Virus record (IMG/VR): IMGVR_UViG_3300034096_000045
Location: 1 to 35,833 of that record
Length of the DNA: 35,833 nt
Direction: 5' to 3' (one strand)
Source: a virus
The notes beneath the pieces are model-generated. The model was not told the origin of the DNA, made no database searches, and saw nothing but the letters and a program-made list of their open reading frames with translations. Position numbers and translations under genes: made by a program. Shown in pieces: positions 21,847 through 29,765 of this stretch (positions within the stretch are counted from its first letter, which is position 1; each line of letters begins with the position of its first letter).

Positions 21847-22560
21847 TCAGTTAGCAGCCATCCGTTTACGCAGCTCAGCCCACTCACGTTGCATCTCTCT
21901 ATGTATCTCTGATTGTGTCATGCCTTCATACTCTGACAAATCGATTGGTGCATCCCACCACTTCGGGTCAAGAACACAACGCATCGGATTACCACGACGC
22001 GGCTGACGAGTCGAACGAATGCTTGGTGTAGAGAATGTGCGTGTCGGTGCTGCGATATCGGTGATGGTCGGGTCAAGGAATCGCCAACCTGAATGATGTG
22101 TACGGAATGGCTGACCTGCTTCGTGCTGTGGCAGATAGAAGATACGGGCAGCGTCTTTGGTTGCTGGGTCGCCTTTGAGACGAAGACGCTCATGTGTCTC
22201 ATACCAGACTTCTTCCCAATTCTGTACCGGTACAGCCTGCTCAAATGGAACAACAACATGCCAGTGCGGATTGTCTTCACGATGTGACCAGGTTGTGTAG
22301 GCGAAGTGTATATACGATCCGAGATCAGCCTGCTCGAATGCTTCGCCGTCAAGGTCGGCGACTAACGCCCAAACATGTGACACGTTGCGATTCCCACGGG
22401 TTGTGTGTTCACGGTATGTGACTGGCGAATACAACTTGCCGTCAGACTTCTGTTCACGTTCTTGATGGTCGCCGAGTATTGCGGCGAAATCCATCCAAGA
22501 TGTAGCGATGGTCTTTGGATAGATGGATTTGACGGACGGGAAACCGACGACTTCAAACAT
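21847..22560 (-). CDS. orphan primase-like (AEP) protein in the tail module
   Basis: 237 residues. VWALVADLDGEAFEQ (D69, D71), FAYTTWSHREDNPHWHVVVP (S92, H99/H101) and TKDAARIFYLPQHEAGQPF follow the D-x-D, SxH and basic-motif order of RepB/AEP-type primases used by plasmids and phages for replication initiation. The ATPase/helicase half is absent. The gene sits alone between the tail connector and the tape measure gene, an odd place for replication functions, and has its own ribosome-binding site (AGGAGGT). It may be an acquired moron, an ancestral remnant, or a protein with a different job. Confidence 0.65.
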   Translation of the reverse strand: MFEVVGFPSVKSIYPKTIATSWMDFAAILGDHQEREQKSDGKLYSPVTYREHTTRGNRNVSHVWALVADLDGEAFEQADLGSYIHFAYTTWSHREDNPHWHVVVPFEQAVPVQNWEEVWYETHERLRLKGDPATKDAARIFYLPQHEAGQPFRTHHSGWRFLDPTITDIAAPTRTFSTPSIRSTRQPRRGNPMRCVLDPKWWDAPIDLSEYEGMTQSEIHREMQREWAELRKRMAAN

Positions 22561-22612
22561 TGTGCAGAACCTCCTAGGTTCAGGATAGCGAATCCTGAGC
22601 CGAATGCAAGTA

Positions 22613-23161
22613 TCAGCCGATGCCTAGTTCTTTGACCACACGGTCCATGCCATCTAGGTATTCCTTGGCGATCGCGTTCTTGCGCTTGCGGACGGTCGGC
22701 CAGAAGAAGTAACCAGACTGCCCTCGATGTCTCAAGAACTGTTTCGTGGTCGGTCTAGCACCACCACCGAACTCTGCACCGAAGAACACATCGGCACGAG
22801 TTACTTTCGTTTTGCGCTTACTATTCGGACGAGTCTTAGATACGAACGATTCTTTGCCACGCAACTTGATGGTCGGGATGCGATCATTGCTTGCTCGTAA
22901 ACCTTTAGCAACTTGTATTGCCTGACTGGCTCGACTCACCGTGGTTGCTTCTAGTTTCACTTTTGATTCAAGATCTCTGGCGATTGTGTAAGCGATTTTG
23001 CGCATCTCTTTATTGAACTGTGGACTTGCCTTCTGGAACTTGCGCAAAGTTTCAAACAAGTCTTTGACGATGACAGTGTTACCTGCGACGGCTGCGGTGC
23101 CGGCACGACCAAGAGTTGAGCCTGTGTCACCTTGCACACTTGGAAATGCTGAGAATGCCAT
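22613..23161 (-). CDS. HK97 gp10-like tail completion protein
   Basis: 182 residues from ATG 23161 (AAGGA upstream; GTG at 23164 is adjacent). VKDLFETLRKFQKASPQFNK with a following RKIAYTIARDLESKVK gives the helical N-terminal part, and ADVFFGAEFGGGARPTTKQF with GYFFWPTVRKRKNAIAKEY is the conserved C-terminal half of HK97 gp10-like proteins. These join the head-tail interface. The stop of the gpGT frame overlaps the start (TGATG). Its place after the frameshift gene rather than among the connectors is a departure from lambda order. Confidence 0.72.
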   Translation of the reverse strand: MAFSAFPSVQGDTGSTLGRAGTAAVAGNTVIVKDLFETLRKFQKASPQFNKEMRKIAYTIARDLESKVKLEATTVSRASQAIQVAKGLRASNDRIPTIKLRGKESFVSKTRPNSKRKTKVTRADVFFGAEFGGGARPTTKQFLRHRGQSGYFFWPTVRKRKNAIAKEYLDGMDRVVKELGIG

Positions 23162-23579
23162 CACTGAATCCTTTGTGGTGGGTTGGATTTGACGCTCTTC
23201 CAGCGCAGATAGCCGAGCATCGTGTAGAGCATTCTAGGTGATTCTTGTAGTAGCACCGATGGTGCGATGTGTGTCTCGCAGGCGAGATATGCGATCAGCC
23301 AGTGGGCTGAGTTTTCTCCAAAGGGACGATCACCGCAGAATCGGTTCCAACCTCCACACTCTCAACTGTTTCAATCCATTCTTCAAACTTCATCGCGGTC
23401 TTCTTCGTGCGCTTGGTTGCATGCCAAGCCAACCAGGCAAGATCGGTGAGGCGTAGTTCTGTTTGGAAGTTCGCAACCGAACGATTCTTCTCGCCTTCGA
23501 ATGCGATAAAGTCGGCGAATTGTGCGGTCACTTTTGTGGTGACGTTGTCTAGCGTCGTGACTTCTAGGTTGATTTTCAT
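23161..23579 (-). CDS. gpGT-like tail assembly chaperone (frameshift product)
   Basis: Predicted longer product of about 139 residues, made when ribosomes slip back one base at CCCTTTG (23325-23319) near the end of gpG. After the slip the frame reads GENSAHWLIAYLACETHIAP and ends WKSVKSNPPQRIQ at a TGA that overlaps the next gene. The post-slip part has no start codon of its own in a sensible place, but is clearly coding-like. In lambda-type tails gpG and gpGT coat the tape measure protein during tube assembly. Confidence 0.72.
23295..23579 (-). CDS. gpG-like tail assembly chaperone
   Basis: 94 residues, start ATG 23579 with AGGAGGT. It begins MKINLEVTTLDNVTTKVTAQ, contains TDLAWLAWHATKR, and ends LEKTQPTG. 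Length and location, between the major tail protein and the tape measure gene, are those of lambda gpG-type chaperones, which bind the tape measure protein during tail assembly. A slippery heptamer lies 8 codons before its stop, giving the longer gpGT product. Confidence 0.78.
   Translation of the reverse strand: MKINLEVTTLDNVTTKVTAQFADFIAFEGEKNRSVANFQTELRLTDLAWLAWHATKRTKKTAMKFEEWIETVESVEVGTDSAVIVPLEKTQPTG
23319..23325 (-). other. -1 programmed ribosomal frameshift site
   Basis: CCCTTTG in minus orientation is an X XXY YYZ heptamer in the correct frame (C CCT TTG). A -1 slip here joins gpG to the overlapping downstream frame, as in most lambda-like tails. No strong downstream stem was obvious by eye. 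Confidence 0.65.
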
Positions 23580-23607
23580 TCTTACCTCCTGATTGTTTTG
23601 TTAAGAA

Positions 23608-24018
23608 CTATGCGACTGCTTTTGTGATTGTTCCGCTGATCGGCCAAGTTACATCGGCTGTGTTCAATTCACCGACAGCACCGTTCACTGGCGACCATTC
23701 GGTTACAAGTACCGAGAAGGTGTAGTGAGGTGAAGCTGTGCCTGCTGCGGCTGTGCCGGCTGGTTTGATAACCATCGTCACGGCTGTCGAGCCAACAAGA
23801 GGATAGATCAAGCCTTCAACTGACGAGTATTCGTTGTGAAGCGAGAGTGTTACCGAGTTGTCGATCAGGCCTGCGACGCGAGTTACTGCACCACCACTGC
23901 CGAAGTTTGTTGTTGGTACCTCTGCTGCTGTAGTGCTTAGCGTAATTGCTGCCACGTCACTGGAAATATCTGTGCCGTTGAGTGTGACTACTGAGTTTGT
24001 GAGAACTAACTTTGCCAT
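23608..24018 (-). CDS. major tail protein
   Basis: 136 residues. MAKLVLTNSVVTLNGTDISS and repeated strands (AAITLSTTAAEVPTTNFGSG, NSVTLSLHNEYSS, TFSVLVTEWSP, ADVTWPISGTITKAVA) make an all-beta protein typical of short siphovirus tube proteins, which polymerise into hexameric rings. Position just ahead of the gpG/gpGT chaperones confirms it. A GGAG box, within the end of the small gene upstream, serves its start. Confidence 0.88.
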   Translation of the reverse strand: MAKLVLTNSVVTLNGTDISSDVAAITLSTTAAEVPTTNFGSGGAVTRVAGLIDNSVTLSLHNEYSSVEGLIYPLVGSTAVTMVIKPAGTAAAGTASPHYTFSVLVTEWSPVNGAVGELNTADVTWPISGTITKAVA

Positions 24019-24020
24019 GA

Positions 24021-24188
24021 TTATTTATCTCCTGCCTTGTCGGCGATAGAAGTTGATTTTTCTGCCACCAGAACAATGCGACCCGATGCCAGTAGAGAGT
24101 CTAGATGGTCAACTTCGTTGCCATCAATAGTGGCTGGATATTGTTTGTCTAGAACCGTGAAGCCTTCGACCACCTGATATTTCGCCAT
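24021..24188 (-). CDS. small connector-region protein (55 aa)
   Basis: A 55-residue ORF, MAKYQVVEGFTVLDKQYPAT with the later LDSLLASGRIVLVAEKSTS, fills the gap between the tail terminator-like and major tail protein genes. Its beta start, a short acidic turn (GNEVDHLD) and an SGRI element recall small connector-region phage proteins. No ribosome-binding site is visible, but it starts four bases before the upstream stop codon is cleared and carries the GGAG box of the major tail gene in its last codons. Function unknown. Confidence 0.68.
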   Translation of the reverse strand: MAKYQVVEGFTVLDKQYPATIDGNEVDHLDSLLASGRIVLVAEKSTSIADKAGDK

Positions 24189-24191
24189 ATG

Positions 24192-24602
24192 TTAAGCGTA
24201 CACCACGACACGAAAATCGACTGTCAGATAGGTTGTGTCGTTCGCGTCAACTGTTGAGATGTTGGATGCTTCTTCGACGATGAGTGTTCTGGCGTATCCG
24301 CCGAGTGTTGTGTCGGCTTCGATCGCGGCACGAATGCCATTGTCATAAGACAGATAGGTGTCCATAAGGTTTTGTGCTGTTCGCTCGGCTGCGCGACCGA
24401 CGATCACACTGACTGTGAAGACATGTGTGACCAAGCCTGCCCGCATCGCACCGTGGTAGGTGATCGACTCCAAGGTCGGCCATGCGATACCGCCGACCGA
24501 AGGGTTTACTTGATCGGGTTGTTGTGCGTAGGCGCGAAGGTTCGTGATTGTTTCAAGCCGAGTCTTGATGCCGTTCTTTAGTTCGGTGACTGTTGCGCTC
24601 AT
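24192..24602 (-). CDS. tail terminator/completion-like protein
   Basis: 136 residues. VTELKNGIKTRLETITNLRA is the N-terminal helix typical of phage tail completion proteins, followed by beta segments SITYHGAMRAGLVTHVFTVS and a final TTYLTVDFRVVVYA. These proteins cap the tail tube and connect it to the head. It overlaps the connector gene by 4 nt and precedes the major tail protein, the expected place. Confidence 0.78.
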   Translation of the reverse strand: MSATVTELKNGIKTRLETITNLRAYAQQPDQVNPSVGGIAWPTLESITYHGAMRAGLVTHVFTVSVIVGRAAERTAQNLMDTYLSYDNGIRAAIEADTTLGGYARTLIVEEASNISTVDANDTTYLTVDFRVVVYA

Positions 24603-25225
24603 GCGAACATCCGCATTCGGCGATATGGCTCGACAAGTTGTGCGACGTCTGGGTCGAGTGCGCGTGTCACTCGTATCGCACCCAAGTCTCCGAAGCCGGC
24701 AACGCCGAGCGGTGAATCGTAACGCTTAAAGATTCTTGAAGCCTGAATGATCACCGCTTGTGTGATTGGTTCAGGTACAGATGGCCAACCGTAGATGGCG
24801 GTCAGTCTGACCAATGCTTCTTGACCGAAGTTTGTGTTCAATGTTGGGAACAGGTAATCGCCGACTGCGCGGATCCGTGTGTACGGAACAGTCAATCCGT
24901 CCAAGATTCCGTTCACTGGTTCTAGTTGATAATCGGATGGCGACCAGGTGACATCGAAGTTGCCGTCTGCGTTTGTTTGACTTTGAAGTGTTAATGCTGT
25001 GCCTGCGATGTCATCTATTTCGCATACGAAAGAATCACCTGCGGTGAACACTCGTGTTGTCGCCGAACTGTAAGCCCAGAACTGTCGGTTTGCATAGCCG
25101 TCAATTAGTCGACTGGCAGCTCCGACACAGTTGTCTAAAAGTTCATCGTCCTGAGTGTCGGCAGTCCCGATACGAAGAGCAGCCTTAACCTGGTTGCGTG
25201 TGGCGTAGCCGTTCGTGATTGCCAT
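24599..25225 (-). CDS. head-tail connector (adaptor) protein
   Basis: 208 residues. TRNQVKAALRIGTADTQDDE with LLDNCVGAASRLIDGYANRQ is the N-terminal helical signature of HK97 gp6-like/gp15-like adaptors, which sit under the portal. The middle (TRVFTAGDSFVCEIDDIAG) is beta-rich, and EPITQAVIIQASRIFKRYDS restores helices. It is the first connector gene after the glycosylation cassette, which separates it from the capsid gene, an uncommon arrangement. Confidence 0.82.
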   Translation of the reverse strand: MAITNGYATRNQVKAALRIGTADTQDDELLDNCVGAASRLIDGYANRQFWAYSSATTRVFTAGDSFVCEIDDIAGTALTLQSQTNADGNFDVTWSPSDYQLEPVNGILDGLTVPYTRIRAVGDYLFPTLNTNFGQEALVRLTAIYGWPSVPEPITQAVIIQASRIFKRYDSPLGVAGFGDLGAIRVTRALDPDVAQLVEPYRRMRMFA

Positions 25226-25236
25226 AGATTCCTATC

Positions 25237-25857
25237 CTACTCAACAACCAACAACTCAAGTGATGGCTGAAGTCTGAAGAATCTTACTCCATACAATTCA
25301 CGCAACTTGTTGACGACGATCGGGAACCATTGACTCCAGCCTTCAGGGTTGATTGCTTTGCTGTCGCCATACTTGCCGAAGTTACTTATCCCACCTATCG
25401 ACCCGTTGTCAACGCCGACCAAATTGATTTGTGATGCACCCATGTAGCAGGCAAGGTGCATTGCGATGTGTGCTGAAGTGCCGCCAACAACCAACGCATC
25501 TGGGTCGGTTGGCCATCCGATGTCAGGTCGCCAGAATGGTGCGTGTGGTCGGAAGGTAACGTGATTACCTGAACCGACATGTGTTGCGGTCATGTCTGAT
25601 GCTTCTAAATCCATGTCTGGAGTGACGAATATGCGGTCAGGGTTTTCGTCAATTCGTTTGGCTGTAATCGGATTCGCTTTGGAATAATTTGACGCCGAAT
25701 AGAAGTCGGCGATACCGAACCAGAATCCGACATCGTTGATCGACACAACAACCTTGTCATTGAAGAATTGTGGTGTCACCCAATCCATACTCGGACCAGA
25801 GCCACACACCCAGATCTCTTCACCTTTGTGACGGTCTTTCAAGTCGAGCAGAATCAT
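25237..25857 (-). CDS. MptE-like / DUF115-type protein in glycan cassette
   Basis: 206 residues. EEIWVCGSGPSMDWVTPQFF carries the GSGPS nucleotide-binding-like loop of DUF115/MptE-like Rossmann proteins, with VVSINDVGFWFGIADFYSAS and INLVGVDNGSIGG as further core strands. Such proteins are found with glycosyltransferases in flagellin or capsule modification systems, sometimes transferring nonulosonic acids. Its overlap (ATGA) with the GT-like gene upstream places it in the cassette. The precise substrate cannot be read from sequence. Confidence 0.7.
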   Translation of the reverse strand: MILLDLKDRHKGEEIWVCGSGPSMDWVTPQFFNDKVVVSINDVGFWFGIADFYSASNYSKANPITAKRIDENPDRIFVTPDMDLEASDMTATHVGSGNHVTFRPHAPFWRPDIGWPTDPDALVVGGTSAHIAMHLACYMGASQINLVGVDNGSIGGISNFGKYGDSKAINPEGWSQWFPIVVNKLRELYGVRFFRLQPSLELLVVE

Positions 25858-26519
25858 TCAGCCAACTTCGGCGGCCAATCCTCACCAGGTATCACACGAC
25901 CAGATTCCAACAGTCTACGAAAATTGAACACTTCTTGTTCGGCTTGTTCGTCTCTTTGTGCAGTCAGTGCATCATCGTGTCGAACCCAAGTCCACACACA
26001 ACGCGAATCAAACGACGCTTCAACATTGTGTGACCGCATCTCGCACCAATGAATCCAATCAACATACTTGTGGGAACGGTACGGAATCTTCAACCAAGTC
26101 TTGCGACGAATCACCGCAAGACCTGGCATACCGTTGTTTTGTTGATTAAGGAGATTCTTATATTGCTCAGGTGTGCCGTAACACAATCCGCCATCCCACC
26201 GACCACGCACGTTCACCGCGTCACCTTGCAGAACAAGACCATCAAAGAAGTTCGGGTCCATAGTGTCGTCGACTGGAAGATGTGTACACCATTCCGCTGA
26301 CGCTTCACGCACACCCACATTCACACACGGCCAAATGCGATCATCCCAATATGGCACAACCTTCCACCAGGCAGGCACATCAACTCTGGCACGAGTCACA
26401 AGAATCACTTCCTGAGGCTTGACCGTCAACGCCTCAATGGACGCAATGAACCCTTCACCGAACCGATCCCAATAGTTCTGCTCGAATGGTGAGATTATTG
26501 CTACCGGCGCCGATACCAC
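25854..26519 (-). CDS. glycosyltransferase, GT2-like
   Basis: 221 residues. SAPVAIISPFEQNYWDRFGE, then SIEALTVKPQEVILVTRARV and TLPVDDTMDPNFF-like HLPVDDTMDPNFFDGL give a GT-A fold start and a D-D metal/UDP-site. GMPGLAVIRRKTWLKIPYRS resembles the acceptor-side region of GT2 enzymes. It lies second-last in the glycosylation cassette, overlapping its neighbours by 4 and 19 nt. It probably adds a sugar to a virion or host glycan. Confidence 0.72.
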   Translation of the reverse strand: MVSAPVAIISPFEQNYWDRFGEGFIASIEALTVKPQEVILVTRARVDVPAWWKVVPYWDDRIWPCVNVGVREASAEWCTHLPVDDTMDPNFFDGLVLQGDAVNVRGRWDGGLCYGTPEQYKNLLNQQNNGMPGLAVIRRKTWLKIPYRSHKYVDWIHWCEMRSHNVEASFDSRCVWTWVRHDDALTAQRDEQAEQEVFNFRRLLESGRVIPGEDWPPKLAE

Positions 26520-27235
26520 GACAACGGTGCCTTCCCTTCATAGATCCACGGAATCCACGAATCATCCATCTGTACTTCAATCAACTGTTCGCCGCGTATC
26601 GAGCGACCGATCCGATAGTTCTCAGCCATGAATCCTTCAGGGTCATCAACCATGAGTTCTTGGTGCGAGAACGAACGCATCTTGTTTGCAGCCCATTCAG
26701 GTCCACCCATCCAAGACACATGCCAACCTGACCGCAAGTTAGGTAGCCGTTCACGGTTGGATCGTAGATGTTGCGCACCACCAGCGCGTTGACCGTAAGG
26801 ACCTGCGACCATAGTGTGTTCATCCGATAGACGCCAATACGCGGACATCACCAGGCGTTTCATTAGATAGCCACGCCAACCTTCTTTCAGTATCTCGATG
26901 TCGGCTGGATTCCAGATCTCGTCACAGTCGGCAACGGTCACGATGTCGTCGGCTTCTGGCGCGAACTCTTGCAACGCGACAAACAGATGGTTGCGTTGTG
27001 CGTGTTCAGCCGCCCAACCTAACTGATGCGGGTTCGGTTCAAATGTTTCGTAGTGTATTTTGTCGCGCCACTTGTAGAACCTGTCAAGGTCAATGCCGTG
27101 TGGTTTGGGTTGACCCATGAAAGTCGTTGACGATTCGACAATGATCATCTTGTCTACGACATCGCCGATCTCTGACAGTCGACATTCGAGCATGTCGTGT
27201 TCTTGGTTGAATAGGATGCAGTCAAAGATCCTCAT
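26501..27235 (-). CDS. GT17-family N-acetylglucosaminyltransferase-like protein
   Basis: 244 residues. MRIFDCILFNQEHDMLECRL, VVDKMIIVESSTTFMGQPKP and DIVTVADCDEIWNPADIEIL are the three diagnostic blocks of glycosyltransferase family 17 (F-D-x-x-x-F-x-x-E-x-D-x-L-E-x-R, E-x-x-x-T-F-x-G and the D-x-D-E metal site). The family links GlcNAc in beta-1,4 to mannose in eukaryotes; bacterial and viral members have unknown acceptors. It overlaps the methyltransferase gene by 4 nt and the next GT gene by 19 nt. Confidence 0.86.
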   Translation of the reverse strand: MRIFDCILFNQEHDMLECRLSEIGDVVDKMIIVESSTTFMGQPKPHGIDLDRFYKWRDKIHYETFEPNPHQLGWAAEHAQRNHLFVALQEFAPEADDIVTVADCDEIWNPADIEILKEGWRGYLMKRLVMSAYWRLSDEHTMVAGPYGQRAGGAQHLRSNRERLPNLRSGWHVSWMGGPEWAANKMRSFSHQELMVDDPEGFMAENYRIGRSIRGEQLIEVQMDDSWIPWIYEGKAPLSWYRRR

Positions 27236-27810
27236 CGGTGTGTCTCGCCGATAAGCAATATGCGGTTGTCGTTCATCACAATCTTTGTGTCAATAGAACA
27301 ATGTTTCTCAAACTCGGTCTGCAAAGTGCTGATGTCAGGTATGTGCCAAGTCGTGTCGGCAGGAATATATTCAACAACTATCAGCCAGTCACATCTTGTT
27401 GATGCTTCTCGGATTACTTCTTGCCAGTTTTCTTGCATCACCAAAGTATGTGACATGACCGCGCAATCGTATTCACCTGACTTGGCTGCGGTCAGACCGT
27501 CACCGACACGGAAGTCGACGCCAGGGTATGACGCTTTTGCTTTGCGTATCGCGGTCGGTGAGATGTCGTAACCAACAACTTTGCGATTGCGTAACGCCAT
27601 CAGATGCGTCTGTGTACCTTTACCACAACCGATATCAAGAATGGTATTGAACGAATATGCACCCATTACGGTTGATAGCAGGCGGTATCCCATCGGTCGC
27701 ACATCGGACTGATACCACGCATCAAACTCTTGAACATCTTCGGCTTGGTACATCTCATCAAGTTTGAAACCGTCTTGCAAGTAGTCGTGATATTTAGCCA
27801 TCAATCCCAA
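27232..27810 (-). CDS. SAM-dependent methyltransferase (class I)
   Basis: 192 residues. The SAM-binding motif FNTILDIGCGKGTQTHLMAL is near residue 50-69, then VVGYDIS, DFRVGDGLTAAKSGEYDCAV and MQENWQEVIREASTRCDW as later core strands. The enzyme is a small-molecule or glycan O-methyltransferase by family; context in a glycosyltransferase cluster suggests it caps a sugar. It overlaps the GT2 gene by 10 nt. Confidence 0.83.
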   Translation of the reverse strand: MGLMAKYHDYLQDGFKLDEMYQAEDVQEFDAWYQSDVRPMGYRLLSTVMGAYSFNTILDIGCGKGTQTHLMALRNRKVVGYDISPTAIRKAKASYPGVDFRVGDGLTAAKSGEYDCAVMSHTLVMQENWQEVIREASTRCDWLIVVEYIPADTTWHIPDISTLQTEFEKHCSIDTKIVMNDNRILLIGETHR

Positions 27811-28454
27811 CTCAAATCAATACGCCGTTGCAAATCCCATTCACCAGCATCAAGACGCACATTGCGCAACTTGAACAACTCAAGGTTCGATTCGAAGGTT
27901 GCCTGATTCTTGGCGATGAATGTCGGGTCGGATTGCAATGTGGATGAGTTGTCGTGATAGACGATCGCCTGCGATCTGGTTATCTGTTTGCCCATCCGTA
28001 ATGCGCGACGCTCATAATCGTTGTCTTCGAAGTACGCCGGATGGAATGCTTCACAAAACAAGCCGACATCTTTGACTACTTGTGAGCCGATCCACGCACA
28101 GCACCAACCTGGTTGACCTGCTAAATGAATCTCGTCTGTGTGGCATTCACGGTAGAACTTTTGTAGTTCGCCGCGCTCAAAGAATGCGTCCGAGTTGAGC
28201 AGAATCCAACCTTGTGCGAACGGTGTCATCTTGATACCAAGATTCCAAGATGTCGCCACACCAAGATTGCTCGGCATATCCAAGACATATCGGTTCTCAA
28301 TGTTTGAGTTCTTCGGCAACGACAAACAATCCTTCTCAATCATTCCGCCATTGTCGATGATGATCAGATGCTTGACCGCATAGTCGATTGTTCTGATACA
28401 TCGTTCAAGTAGGTCATATCGGTTGAGTACGGGTATGACTATGACCGGCACCAT
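27801..28454 (-). CDS. glycosyltransferase family 2
   Basis: 217 residues from ATG 28454 (AAGGAG 7 nt upstream; the longer start at 28484 has no support). VPVIVIPVLNRYDLLERCIR is the N-terminal GT2 signature, SNLGVATSWNLGIK the acceptor/donor loop, and WILLNSDAFFERGEL carries N-S-D at the metal site. HPAYFEDNDYERRALRMGK is the conserved catalytic E-D-x-D-x-x-R-R region. It overlaps the GT-B gene by 16 nt. Together they likely build a glycan on a virion protein. Confidence 0.88.
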   Translation of the reverse strand: MVPVIVIPVLNRYDLLERCIRTIDYAVKHLIIIDNGGMIEKDCLSLPKNSNIENRYVLDMPSNLGVATSWNLGIKMTPFAQGWILLNSDAFFERGELQKFYRECHTDEIHLAGQPGWCCAWIGSQVVKDVGLFCEAFHPAYFEDNDYERRALRMGKQITRSQAIVYHDNSSTLQSDPTFIAKNQATFESNLELFKLRNVRLDAGEWDLQRRIDLSWD

Positions 28455-29734
28455 GCAGACAGCTCCTTCATTGCAGGCTTCCAAAACTGCTCAAAAACCT
28501 TGTCGGCTCCGTACCCTAGGGCATGGGTGATTGCGTCCTGAGAACGGCTTCTAGGCGCGTTATAGGCCATCTTCAAGGCATTGACGATGTCAGGTACGTT
28601 CGGTGTGAAGAACCATGAAGCCTGCGCCGCATCCCACCATGGCTGACCATCAACCGTCCAGCCGTCACCGACCAGTTCAGGTTGCGCAGTGAAGTTAGAA
28701 ACAATCACCCGCGTCCCACAAGCCTGTGCCTCAATGACAGGAATGCCGAAACCTTCACCCATCGAGCAGGCAAGAAGAACATCGGACGCCGTATACATCG
28801 CAGCCATCACATTCTGAGGCAACGAATGACGATACGCATACTGATCAACAACCTTGTATCTGTCCTTCGACACACCGACCGCATCCAACAATGTCGGCAA
28901 ACTAATCCCAGCCATCGCACCATCAGGTTCCGTGTACAGATACAGCACAGCATCAGGATGATCCTTGGCAAAGATAGAGAACGCAAGAATGTTCTCAGCC
29001 CAAGCCTTACGCGCAGGCTGACTACCTTTGTTCGTCGCAACCATAGACACCACGAACCTGTCCTCTTCCCAACCCATGAACTCTCGACCAGTCATCTTCC
29101 GACCATTGGCAAGCATCACAGAATCGGTTGGCTGGAACACAGGTTCGATTGCGTGAGGAACATACAAGTGTTCGACACCTGCCGTCTCCAACATTCGTGA
29201 ACCAAACTTCGACATCGCTATCGGACGCACATTGTCACGCTCACACCACCTCAACACATCTGGCGGTGTCGGCTGATGATCGATAGGAACCCACGATGCG
29301 ATGTTCTTCAAAGTTTTCAATGATTCAGATTTCAACACCCATACATCAAACAAAGTCATCAACAACGTCGGTGTAGACAGATCCTGATTCGCCCACTCCA
29401 TAGTGTGCGCGACAACGACATCATCGCTGTATGTTGCGAGTCCTTGCGGATAGATTTTGAAACCATTCCAAGTTGATGTCGCGCCTGACAGGCCGTACAT
29501 CGCGTGGACTGCTACTTGGTGATCTTCTTTCGCGAGCCTTTGGATGACTTGCGCGGTTTGCTGTCCGTATCCGGTGGAAGCCCATGGAGCGTTGGAATAC
29601 CAGACGACCCTGAGTCGGTCGGGATTGGTTGGTCGGACACCTCCAACGAGTGCGCTACGCCCGCTCGGAGCAAACGCTCCGCTAAGGCTCCTGGCATCTC
29701 CACTGGTATGCCTTTGACGATTACGGTCTGCCAC
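28439..29734 (-). CDS. glycosyltransferase, GT-B fold (GT4-like)
   Basis: 431 residues. Catalytic-domain features: VVWYSNAPWASTGYGQQTAQ start (about 43-62), VAHTMEWAN, WVPIDHQP, SKFGSRMLETAGVEHLYVPH, and the GT4 E-x7-E-like region LLACSMGEGFGIPVIEAQAC with G-E-G-F-G-I-P-V-I-E at about 328-337. The only in-frame start codon before the core is GTG 29734, which shares its AGGAGG box with ATG 29736 of the overlapping 74-residue gene. Residues 1-40 look like by-products of that other frame. Donor sugar is unknown. Confidence 0.85.
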   Translation of the reverse strand: MADRNRQRHTSGDARSLSGAFAPSGRSALVGGVRPTNPDRLRVVWYSNAPWASTGYGQQTAQVIQRLAKEDHQVAVHAMYGLSGATSTWNGFKIYPQGLATYSDDVVVAHTMEWANQDLSTPTLLMTLFDVWVLKSESLKTLKNIASWVPIDHQPTPPDVLRWCERDNVRPIAMSKFGSRMLETAGVEHLYVPHAIEPVFQPTDSVMLANGRKMTGREFMGWEEDRFVVSMVATNKGSQPARKAWAENILAFSIFAKDHPDAVLYLYTEPDGAMAGISLPTLLDAVGVSKDRYKVVDQYAYRHSLPQNVMAAMYTASDVLLACSMGEGFGIPVIEAQACGTRVIVSNFTAQPELVGDGWTVDGQPWWDAAQASWFFTPNVPDIVNALKMAYNAPRSRSQDAITHALGYGADKVFEQFWKPAMKELSAWCRS

Positions 29735-29736
29735 AT
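29512..29736 (-). CDS. small post-capsid protein overlapping the GT-B gene
   Basis: 74 residues from ATG 29736, AGGAGG 4 nt upstream. TVIVKGIPVEMPGALAERLL followed by RAGVAHSLEV matches small proteins often encoded just after the major capsid gene (a V-P-x-x-x-A-E-R-L-x-x-x-G-x-A pattern), and ends with a basic tail KPRKSSKGSRKKITK. It occupies the same 223 bp as the glycosyltransferase N-terminus in a different frame. Likely a capsid-associated or head-tail minor protein; function unproven. Confidence 0.65.
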   Translation of the reverse strand: MWQTVIVKGIPVEMPGALAERLLRAGVAHSLEVSDQPIPTDSGSSGIPTLHGLPPDTDSKPRKSSKGSRKKITK

Positions 29737-29765
29737 GATCCTCCTAAGTTTAGTGCAGAAATGGA

